A DNA stretch of 5,125 bases, from NCBI GenBank assembly GCA_900766645.1, contig CAAFWD010000001.1:1-5125 (forward strand). Reading direction: 5' to 3'. Origin of the DNA: an uncultured Cetobacterium sp. (GTDB lineage Bacteria > Fusobacteriota > Fusobacteriia > Fusobacteriales > Fusobacteriaceae). The notes below the pieces were generated by a model. That model worked only from the letters and a program-made list of their open reading frames with translations. It did no database searches and was not told the origin of the DNA. The translations under genes and the position numbers were made by a program. This document shows, piece by piece, positions 1-5,125 of the stretch (the first letter of the stretch is position 1; every line of letters begins with the position of its first letter).

Positions 1-1208
1 TAGGTAAAAAAATAGATGATTCAGTTTTCAAACTTTCTAAAAAAGCCAAAGAAAAACAACAAGAACTTGGAAAAGAAAATGTAATCAATGGAACTCTTGG
101 AGTTTTTTATAATGAAGAGGAGCAACTATACTCCTTAGAAAGTGTTTATAAAGAATATACTAATTTAAATCCCGATGATATCTTCGGATATGCATCTACA
201 ATTGATGGTGATGCCTCCTTTAAAGAAGCTGTTAAAATATGTACTTTAGGAAGAGATTATGAAAGCATCTTTAAAAAAAGCTTTCTAGATGTTGTGGCAA
301 CTATTGGTGGAACAGGTGCTATTTATAATACTTTTAGAAACTATTCAAATTGTGGAGAAAAAATTCTTCTTCCAGAATATATGTGGGGATCTTATAAAGT
401 AATCGCAAAAGAATGCTGTGTTAACCATGATATATATCAACTTTTTAATAACTCTGGTAACTTTAATTTAGAAAATTTTAAAGATAAAGTTTTAATTCTT
501 TCAAAAGTGCAAAAAAGTTTAATCGTTGTTATAAATGATCCGTGCCACAATCCAACTGGATATAAGCTTTCTAAAAAAGAATGGATAGAAATTATAGAAA
601 TTTTAAAAGAGGGTAGTAAAAATTGTAAAATTATACTTTTAAGAGATATTGCATACTCTGATTTTGATACTGAACAAATTGAAATAGACAATATTTTTGA
701 GAATCTTCCTAAAAATCTTTTAGTTATTTTTGCTTTCAGTATTTCAAAATCATTTTGTAGCTATGGATTAAGAGTTGGTGCTCAGTTAGCAATATCATCT
801 TCAAAAGATGTTATTCAAGAATTTGTTGATGCTAATAAACATACCGCTAGAGGAACTTGGTCTAACATACCTAGAGGTCCTATGACAATGTTTTCAAATT
901 TAGTTTTAAACCAGAAAAAATATGAAATTTTACTTGAAGAAAGAGAAAAGATGATAATCTCTTTAAAAGAAAGAGGGGATATATTTTTAGCCATTGCTAA
1001 AGAGATTGGACTTAAAACTCTCCCGTATAAAAGTGGATTTTTTCTATTTATTCCAACAAAAGATGATGGAAATAAAATCATTGAAAAATTAGCAAAAGAA
1101 AATATATTTACAACTGGAAATAATCTTGGAATAAGAGTTGCACTTTGCAGTATTCCAAAAAATAAACTTGAAAAGTTTGCTAAAAAAATAAAAGAATATG
1201 TAATTTAA
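1..1208 (+). CDS. Class I PLP-dependent aminotransferase, aspartate/aromatic type (5' end cut by window edge)
   Basis: Cytosolic enzyme expected to move an amino group between an amino acid and a 2-oxo acid using pyridoxal phosphate. The frame is open from the left edge (first whole codon at 3) and gives 401 residues. Class I enzymes run to about 400, so only a few N-terminal residues are missing. The GTG at 294 is internal, not a start, because conserved fold sequence precedes it. Landmarks in window residue numbers: cofactor-phosphate loop GGTGA (102-106); NPTG with Asn183; D-x-A-Y with Asp215 for the pyridine nitrogen and Tyr218; Schiff-base Lys249 in SISKS (codon 747-749); Arg257 in YGLRVGA; and Arg378 in GIRVALCS, the usual carboxylate-binding arginine. 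GGTGA and the H-NPTG context resemble the aspartate/tyrosine aminotransferase (I-alpha) branch. The family call is firm; the substrate cannot be read from sequence. A terminator follows the stop at once. Whether the gene belongs to an upstream operon is not visible. Confidence 0.9.
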   Translation, partial: GKKIDDSVFKLSKKAKEKQQELGKENVINGTLGVFYNEEEQLYSLESVYKEYTNLNPDDIFGYASTIDGDASFKEAVKICTLGRDYESIFKKSFLDVVATIGGTGAIYNTFRNYSNCGEKILLPEYMWGSYKVIAKECCVNHDIYQLFNNSGNFNLENFKDKVLILSKVQKSLIVVINDPCHNPTGYKLSKKEWIEIIEILKEGSKNCKIILLRDIAYSDFDTEQIEIDNIFENLPKNLLVIFAFSISKSFCSYGLRVGAQLAISSSKDVIQEFVDANKHTARGTWSNIPRGPMTMFSNLVLNQKKYEILLEEREKMIISLKERGDIFLAIAKEIGLKTLPYKSGFFLFIPTKDDGNKIIEKLAKENIFTTGNNLGIRVALCSIPKNKLEKFAKKIKEYVI

Positions 1209-1238
1209 AACCGTGGAAATATTCACGGTTTTTTTATT
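1207..1238 (+). terminator. Intrinsic terminator of the aminotransferase gene
   Basis: AAAACCGTG (1207-1215) pairs with CACGGTTTT (1224-1232) around an 8-base loop. The stem has a GC core and runs straight into a T tract (1229-1235). It overlaps the TAA stop and separates this gene from the c-di-GMP gene downstream. Confidence 0.88.
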
Positions 1239-1302
1239 CTTAAATTAGGTAGTTGTTTTATACTATAAAAAATGATACCATATCTAGCAAACTTTTTTAT
1301 GC
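1236..1302 (+). promoter_or_regulatory. Probable promoter/leader region of the c-di-GMP gene (boxes not resolved)
   Basis: A promoter is expected here because a terminator lies just upstream and a well-formed gene starts at 1313. Possible -10 boxes are TATACT (1259-1264) and TATAAA (1264-1269), but neither has a convincing -35 box. A second weak pair is TTGTTT (1253-1258) with TACCAT (1276-1281), spacer 17. I cannot choose between them. I see no riboswitch or clear operator in this short, AT-rich leader. Confidence 0.3.
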
Positions 1303-1310
1303 AGGGGGGA
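1303..1310 (+). promoter_or_regulatory. Shine-Dalgarno site that decides the start at 1313
   Basis: AGGGGGGA sits 2 bases before ATG at 1313; the core AGGGGG leaves about 4 bases of spacing. It can pair with the 16S rRNA tail, using G-U where the consensus has AGGAGG. The site favours ATG 1313 over the in-frame TTG at 1253, which has only a weak AGGT nearby. A run of six Gs is unusual in such AT-rich DNA. Confidence 0.75.
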
Positions 1311-1312
1311 TT

Positions 1313-4084
1313 ATGAAGTTTTTACTAGTTTTTTTTACCTGCTTTATTTATATTTTTTCTAATGATATATACATTCCTAAGAATATTAAAGAAAAAAATA
1401 TTCTTGAAAAATATAGAGATAAGCAATTAACTTTAGGATTATTAGATGATTCATATTTTATAAGTCAAGGTTTTGAAAAAGATACCTTTAACTTTATTAT
1501 AGAGGATCTATTTAAAAATTATTTAAAATTAAATATAATTACTAAGTCTGACTATTGGAAAAATATAAAAAATGGATATGACAAGAATGAAATAGATATT
1601 TTTCTTCTTACTCCTACTCCTGAAAGAAAGAAATTTTCAACTTTTTCAGATTCACTATTTACTCAAAATCTATATATAGCATCTAAACAAAATCATTTTT
1701 GCTCTATTGATGATTTAAGTCAGCAAAAAACTTATGTTTTAAAAAATTCTATCCAAGAAGAATACTTTAATCATTTCTTACTTGAAAATGATATTGAAAC
1801 AGATCTGGTTGATAAAAATAATACTTCTATCAATAATAAAGATTTTATTGTATCCTTAGAAAAAGAGAGCATTCATTATAAAAACAAAATAAAAATAGGT
1901 ACTTTGCCTGGAGTTGCTATTGCAGTACATAATGAATATTCTGACCTTATGCCTATTATTAACAATGCTCTTTCTGAAAAATATAAAAAAGAAATTAATG
2001 ATTATTTAGAAGACATTGAGAATAATGTTTATAAAGAAAATTTTTATAACTCTTTAACCTCAGAAGAAAAAAAATATTTAAATACTTTAAAACCTTTAAA
2101 TATACTTTTAGAAAATGATTTAGAGATAAGCCATTTCTCTAAAAATTATAATAAACCTATTGGTTCTCTAGTTTTTATTTTAAATAAAATTTCTGATAGA
2201 ACTGGAATACAATTTAATATTATAAAAAATAAAAATTTAAATTGGGAAAATATCGTTCAGAATTTTTTTGATGAAAAAATTGATATTCTTCCATTAGCTA
2301 AAACAAAAGAAAGACTCCATCTTTTTAACTTTACCAATAAAATTGATTATATATCCACATATAAAATTAACAACTTAAAATCTAAATCAAATGCTGTTGG
2401 TGTAATTAAAGATACTATTGAAGAATCTCTTGTAAAAAAATATTACATTGATAAAAATATAAAAATATACTCAAATAAAAAATATTTAAAAAATGGATTA
2501 AAAAATGGAGAAATAAAAACAACTTTTTTATTTTCATACAATGATTTAAATATGACAGATTTTGAAGTAGAAATGGTAGATGACATTCCAGTTTATTTAG
2601 CTTTAAATAAAAATAATAAAATTCTAACATCTATTTTAAATAAAGCCATTGCTAATAGTCCTGATATTGGTATTTTAAAAAAAGAAGCTCAACTAATAAG
2701 GGATTATGATAAATTTTTAGACACTCGAAAAAAAGATCTTAAATTAAATTTTATCAAATTTGTAGGTTTCCTTTCTTTTATCTTATTTTTAATAGCTCTT
2801 ATAAGATTAGCTTATCAACTTAAACTTTCTGAAAAATTAAAAAAAGATTTTTTAACTGGACTTCCTAGTAGATCTGAATTTAATGCTTTTAAAATAAATA
2901 ATGTTAATAAACTTGGATACGTTATACTTATAGATGTAGATAGTTTTAAAGAAATTAATGATAAATATGGTCATGATATAGGAGATGAGGTCATCATTAG
3001 GGTATCTAAAATTATAAAATCTGTATTTCCTATTGAAACATCTTTTAGAATTTCTGGAGATGAATTTTATATATTTTTAGAAAGTCATGATATTTCTACC
3101 TACTTAAAAGACATAAAAACCAAATTAGATTTTTATAATGCCAAAAACACTTTTTCTGTTTCTTTAAGTATTGGGTATTATCATCGAATAGATGAATATG
3201 TCTCTTTTGATAATGCTTTTAGATATGCTGATATGGCTATGTATGAATCAAAAAAAAGAGAGAGTGAATTTTTCTTTGAAGCTACTGATGAACTTATATT
3301 AAAAACAGAAAGAGAAATTGCTATAAAAACTCTTTTAAGAGAAGCTAGTTTAGATAATATCTTTGCTGTTTATCAACCTAAATTTGATATAAATACAAAG
3401 AAAATAATTGGTGCTGAGGCTTTAGCTAGATGGACTACTAAAGAGATGGGATCTATATCTCCTGGAGAATTTATTCCTCTTGCCGAAAGTATAAAAAGAG
3501 TTCATTTAATAGATTTTAAAATAGCTGAACAAGCTATAAAAACTATAAAAAAATGGAAAAGTAATAGATTCGTTGATTCTGATTTTAAAATATCTTTTAA
3601 TATTTCGATGGAAACTTTTGAAAAAAATGATATTGTAGAAATATTAATAAATCTTCTAAAAAAATACGATGTTCCAGGAGAATGGATTGAGATTGAAGTT
3701 ACAGAATCTATTCTATCTTCCAATTTAAATAAAACTTTGGAGAAGCTTCAAAAAATAAAAGGATTAAAAATTCAAATATCTATTGATGATTTCACAGCTG
3801 GACATTCAACTGCTAGTTTACTTTTATATCTTCCAATTAGTATTGTTAAATTTGATAAATCTATTTTAGATATTGTTAGTGAAGATGAACCTCCTAGCCA
3901 AAGTATTTATAAAAATTTAATAACTCTTGTTAAGGATCTTAATTTAAAAATAGTTGCCGAAGGAATTGAAACAGAATATCAACTTAATTTCTTAAAAAAT
4001 AATCATGTTGATATGGGACAAGGTTTTATTTTTAGTAAACCTATATCTGAAAAAGAGTTTGAATACCTTTTAAGAAGAAATTAA
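1313..4084 (+). CDS. Bifunctional-type diguanylate cyclase/phosphodiesterase with tandem periplasmic flytrap sensors (SBP-SBP-TM-GGDEF-EAL)
   Basis: Inner-membrane sensor enzyme, 923 residues, likely to make and/or break cyclic di-GMP in response to a periplasmic ligand. Order: short signal peptide (1-16, possible cleavage near IFS/ND); flytrap domain 1 (about 36-232), with T-x-E-R ending at Arg105 then FS; flytrap domain 2 (about 245-465), opening LTSEEKKYL and containing T-K-E-R ending at Arg334 then FT; one membrane helix (about 483-501); GGDEF domain (about 508-650); EAL domain (about 680-920). The tandem flytraps and their linker resemble BvgS/EvgS-type sensors. Cyclase landmarks: DFLTGLPSR, D541/D543, N549, D558, signature SGDEF (581-585). 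Phosphodiesterase landmarks: E702 of EAL, N763, E795, D825-D826, K846, E883, Q903; all are present. There is no RxxD inhibitory site. ATG 1313 was chosen over TTG 1253 because a strong ribosome site and the signal peptide begin there. Which activity dominates, and the ligand, cannot be told from sequence. Confidence 0.93.
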   Translation: MKFLLVFFTCFIYIFSNDIYIPKNIKEKNILEKYRDKQLTLGLLDDSYFISQGFEKDTFNFIIEDLFKNYLKLNIITKSDYWKNIKNGYDKNEIDIFLLTPTPERKKFSTFSDSLFTQNLYIASKQNHFCSIDDLSQQKTYVLKNSIQEEYFNHFLLENDIETDLVDKNNTSINNKDFIVSLEKESIHYKNKIKIGTLPGVAIAVHNEYSDLMPIINNALSEKYKKEINDYLEDIENNVYKENFYNSLTSEEKKYLNTLKPLNILLENDLEISHFSKNYNKPIGSLVFILNKISDRTGIQFNIIKNKNLNWENIVQNFFDEKIDILPLAKTKERLHLFNFTNKIDYISTYKINNLKSKSNAVGVIKDTIEESLVKKYYIDKNIKIYSNKKYLKNGLKNGEIKTTFLFSYNDLNMTDFEVEMVDDIPVYLALNKNNKILTSILNKAIANSPDIGILKKEAQLIRDYDKFLDTRKKDLKLNFIKFVGFLSFILFLIALIRLAYQLKLSEKLKKDFLTGLPSRSEFNAFKINNVNKLGYVILIDVDSFKEINDKYGHDIGDEVIIRVSKIIKSVFPIETSFRISGDEFYIFLESHDISTYLKDIKTKLDFYNAKNTFSVSLSIGYYHRIDEYVSFDNAFRYADMAMYESKKRESEFFFEATDELILKTEREIAIKTLLREASLDNIFAVYQPKFDINTKKIIGAEALARWTTKEMGSISPGEFIPLAESIKRVHLIDFKIAEQAIKTIKKWKSNRFVDSDFKISFNISMETFEKNDIVEILINLLKKYDVPGEWIEIEVTESILSSNLNKTLEKLQKIKGLKIQISIDDFTAGHSTASLLLYLPISIVKFDKSILDIVSEDEPPSQSIYKNLITLVKDLNLKIVAEGIETEYQLNFLKNNHVDMGQGFIFSKPISEKEFEYLLRRN

Positions 4085-4092
4085 AAATAAAA

Positions 4093-4124
4093 AAGAGCAG
4101 TCTTTAAGACTGCTCTTCATTTTT
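4093..4124. terminator. Shared bidirectional terminator between convergent genes
   Basis: AAGAGCAGTC (4093-4102) pairs perfectly with GACTGCTCTT (4108-4117) around loop TTTAA. The + strand continues into TTTTT after CA (4120-4124). The - strand runs into an excellent T-rich tract (complement of 4083-4094). It lies in the 19-base gap between the two stop codons and extends into the 3' end of the minus-strand gene, whose stop codon falls in the loop. Confidence 0.9.
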
Positions 4125-4514
4125 ATGTAAAATAACTTGTAACGGAGGCATTATATACCCCTTTTCCTCTGTTAATTTTTCTAAAAGTTCCTCTTTTTTA
4201 TCAAAGTCATATAAAAAGTTGTTTAAATAATATTTTTCATTTCCCTTTACAACACCTTTTAAACTTAGTAGATCCTTATTTTCAACAATTAATTCTCCAT
4301 CTCTTAATATTATATGAGATTTAGTATACAATTGATAAAAATGCATTTTAGATATCTCCTCATATCTTTCTAAAAGATATTCATCATCAGTTCCAGTAGC
4401 TGCAATTTTATAAAACTTTTTATTAACTTTAGCTATAAACAAACAATGTGGGGGTAAAAATTCTTCTTCTGTGTTAATTACTTGTCCACTTCCAAAATTA
4501 TATAGTTTAATCAT
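4104..4514 (-). CDS. Hypothetical protein, 136 residues, unrecognised family
   Basis: I do not recognise this protein. It begins MIKLYNFGSGQV and ends HKNEEQS. It has no signal peptide or membrane segment, is rich in Glu, Lys and Leu, and looks like a small soluble cytoplasmic protein. It holds beta-like stretches (CLFIAKVNKKFYKIAA, SHIILRDGELIV) and a charged helix-like segment near the C-terminus (DKKEELLEKLTEE). I see no catalytic motif or metal cluster. Three in-frame ATGs lie close together (4529, 4523, 4514). The last was chosen because GGAG stands 9 bases before it, while the first would lie only about 6 bases from the predicted transcription start and has no ribosome site. A good promoter lies just upstream. 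The coding call rests on a full-length frame with promoter, ribosome site and terminator all in place. Confidence 0.82.
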   Translation of the reverse strand: MIKLYNFGSGQVINTEEEFLPPHCLFIAKVNKKFYKIAATGTDDEYLLERYEEISKMHFYQLYTKSHIILRDGELIVENKDLLSLKGVVKGNEKYYLNNFLYDFDKKEELLEKLTEEKGYIMPPLQVILHKNEEQS

Positions 4515-4523
4515 TTTGACCAT

Positions 4524-4527
4524 CTCC
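4524..4527 (-). promoter_or_regulatory. Shine-Dalgarno site that decides the start at 4514
   Basis: GGAG read on the - strand, 9 bases before ATG at 4514. It overlaps the alternative ATGs at 4529 and 4523, which would leave them without a usable ribosome site. Confidence 0.65.
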
Positions 4528-4541
4528 ATTGCTTTATTTTA

Positions 4542-4570
4542 AGTATATTTTTCAATTGCCAAAAAGTCAA
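4542..4570 (-). promoter_or_regulatory. Sigma-70-type promoter for the hypothetical gene
   Basis: On the - strand, -35 TTGACT (4570-4565) and -10 TATACT (4547-4542) are separated by exactly 17 bases. Each box has five of six consensus bases. Transcription should begin near 4535, giving a leader of about 20 bases before ATG 4514. This is the best promoter in the window. Confidence 0.75.
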
Positions 4571-4584
4571 TGTTTTTTTGACCT
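4564..4584. repeat. Short inverted repeat overlapping the -35 box
   Basis: AAGTCAA (4564-4570) and TTGACCT (4578-4584) form five perfect Watson-Crick pairs (GTCAA/TTGAC), extendable to seven with one G-U, around a 7-base loop. It lies just past the phosphatase stop and covers the -35 box of the next gene. It could be an operator half-site pair or a weak terminator for the phosphatase gene. The stem is AT-rich and short, so it may be chance. Confidence 0.3.
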
Positions 4585-4592
4585 ATAAATTT

Positions 4593-5123
4593 CTAAAATA
4601 TCCTATTCAATATACTTTTCCCTCCTCTTTCTTTTAAAATTTCCTCATAAATCACAATAAAATCAAATCTTCTATCTATTTTTTTTAAAATAAAAATACT
4701 TAAAATTAAATTATTAGGTATCATCTCTGGATGTTTTTTTATTGTTTCTTTTAAGAGATCTAAATCATCTAGTATAGAACATATTCCAATTGCGACTGCT
4801 GTAGATCTACTAACCCCTGCAGCACAATGAACTATAAACTGTCTATCAATGTATTTTTCCACAAACTCTTTAATAATAATATAGTCAGTTTCAGTAAAAA
4901 GTTTAAAACTTGCTGCTTCATTTAATGAAAAACCATCTTTTTCTGTAGGAACTCTAATCAAATCATCTGCCCTTATTGTTAAAACATCATAAAATTCACT
5001 TTTTATATTTTGAGTTAACTCTTCTTCAAAATTAGAAATAATACTTATTAATACTGCTTTTTTATCATTCATCAATCCACTTTCTATAATGTCTTTTCTT
5101 GTAATTTTAATATATTTTTTCAT
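4593..5123 (-). CDS. Tyrosine/dual-specificity-type protein phosphatase, CX5R family (start at window edge)
   Basis: Likely cytoplasmic cysteine-dependent phosphatase, 176 residues from the ATG at 5123. The phosphate-binding loop is HCAAGVSRSTA (99-109), with nucleophile Cys100 (codon 4826-4824), Arg106 and the following Ser-Thr, preceded by the usual hydrophobic strand (QFIV). Upstream RADDL (51-55) holds Asp53/Asp54, candidates for the general acid. After the loop come an alpha-helix (AVAIGICSIL) and a PNNLIL segment. These resemble the compact predicted tyrosine phosphatases of the COG5350 kind, a family guess from memory. There is no signal peptide or membrane segment. The substrate could be phosphotyrosine/serine protein, a nucleotide or another phosphoester. 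Only two bases precede the ATG and no in-frame stop is visible, so a start farther upstream is possible and no ribosome site can be seen. No strong terminator follows it. Confidence 0.85.
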   Translation of the reverse strand: MKKYIKITRKDIIESGLMNDKKAVLISIISNFEEELTQNIKSEFYDVLTIRADDLIRVPTEKDGFSLNEAASFKLFTETDYIIIKEFVEKYIDRQFIVHCAAGVSRSTAVAIGICSILDDLDLLKETIKKHPEMIPNNLILSIFILKKIDRRFDFIVIYEEILKERGGKSILNRIF

Positions 5124-5125
5124 AA

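Noticed and set aside
294..296. GTG as start of the aminotransferase
   Set aside because: The same frame is open back to the left edge and encodes conserved N-terminal aminotransferase sequence; GTG here is an internal valine just before the GGTGA loop.
437..691. Minus-strand open frames within the aminotransferase (437-691, 815-1081)
   Set aside because: They are antisense shadows of a well-conserved gene, with no ribosome site or family resemblance.
1253..1312. TTG start adding 20 residues to the c-di-GMP protein
   Set aside because: It would place a polar stretch before the signal peptide, has only a weak ribosome site and overlaps the likely promoter; ATG 1313 has a strong SD site.
1241..1312. 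c-di-GMP or preQ1 riboswitch in the leader of the c-di-GMP gene
   Set aside because: The segment is too short and lacks the conserved core pairs; resemblance is limited to small strings such as AGCAAAC.
1331..1342. Lipoprotein lipobox at Cys10 of the c-di-GMP protein
   Set aside because: Residues before the cysteine are FFT, which do not fit the lipobox; the segment reads as an ordinary signal peptide or anchor.
2415..2630. Minus-strand open frames within the c-di-GMP gene (2415-2630, 3502-3723)
   Set aside because: Antisense shadows; the composition is low-complexity Phe/Leu/Ile mirroring Lys/Glu/Asn codons on the real strand.
4104..5123. Phosphatase and unknown gene as a toxin-antitoxin or defence pair
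   Set aside because: The genes are separated by 78 bases and a promoter, neither resembles a known toxin or antitoxin, and no mobile or defence context is visible.

Overview
The window is very AT-rich, with A/T-ending codons, AGA as almost the only arginine codon, and many poly-A and poly-T stretches. It reads as ordinary bacterial chromosome, densely coded and with strong Shine-Dalgarno sites. My best guess for the host is Fusobacteriota (Fusobacterium/Cetobacterium type), from base composition, gene style and a periplasmic-type sensor protein. AT-rich Campylobacterota or Clostridia cannot be excluded. There are no tRNA or rRNA genes, mobile elements, CRISPR arrays or phage genes.

Layout, left to right. 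(1) Positions 1-1208, + strand: a class I PLP-dependent aminotransferase of the aspartate/aromatic type. It lacks only its extreme N-terminus because the window starts inside it. It ends at a clear intrinsic terminator (about 1207-1235). (2) Positions 1313-4084, + strand: a 923-residue membrane-bound cyclic-di-GMP enzyme with a signal peptide, two tandem periplasmic Venus-flytrap (SBP_bac_3-like) domains, one transmembrane helix, a GGDEF domain (written SGDEF here) and an EAL domain. (3) Positions 4104-4514, - strand: an unrecognised 136-residue soluble protein with its own good sigma-70-type promoter. It converges on gene 2, and the two share a bidirectional terminator. (4) Positions 4593-5123, - strand: a CX5R (HCxxGxxRS) tyrosine/dual-specificity-type phosphatase whose start lies at the right edge of the window. 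No stretch longer than about 105 bases lacks a gene.

How the genes relate: nothing in the sequence ties the four into one pathway. The aminotransferase is closed off by its terminator, so the c-di-GMP gene is probably its own transcription unit. The phosphatase and the small unknown gene point the same way, but a promoter between them suggests the unknown gene is expressed independently, perhaps with some read-through. The most notable element is the two-flytrap sensor joined to both a cyclase and a phosphodiesterase. It looks like a small-molecule (possibly amino-acid-like) sensor that sets c-di-GMP in either direction. I did not find a convincing previously undescribed multi-gene system.
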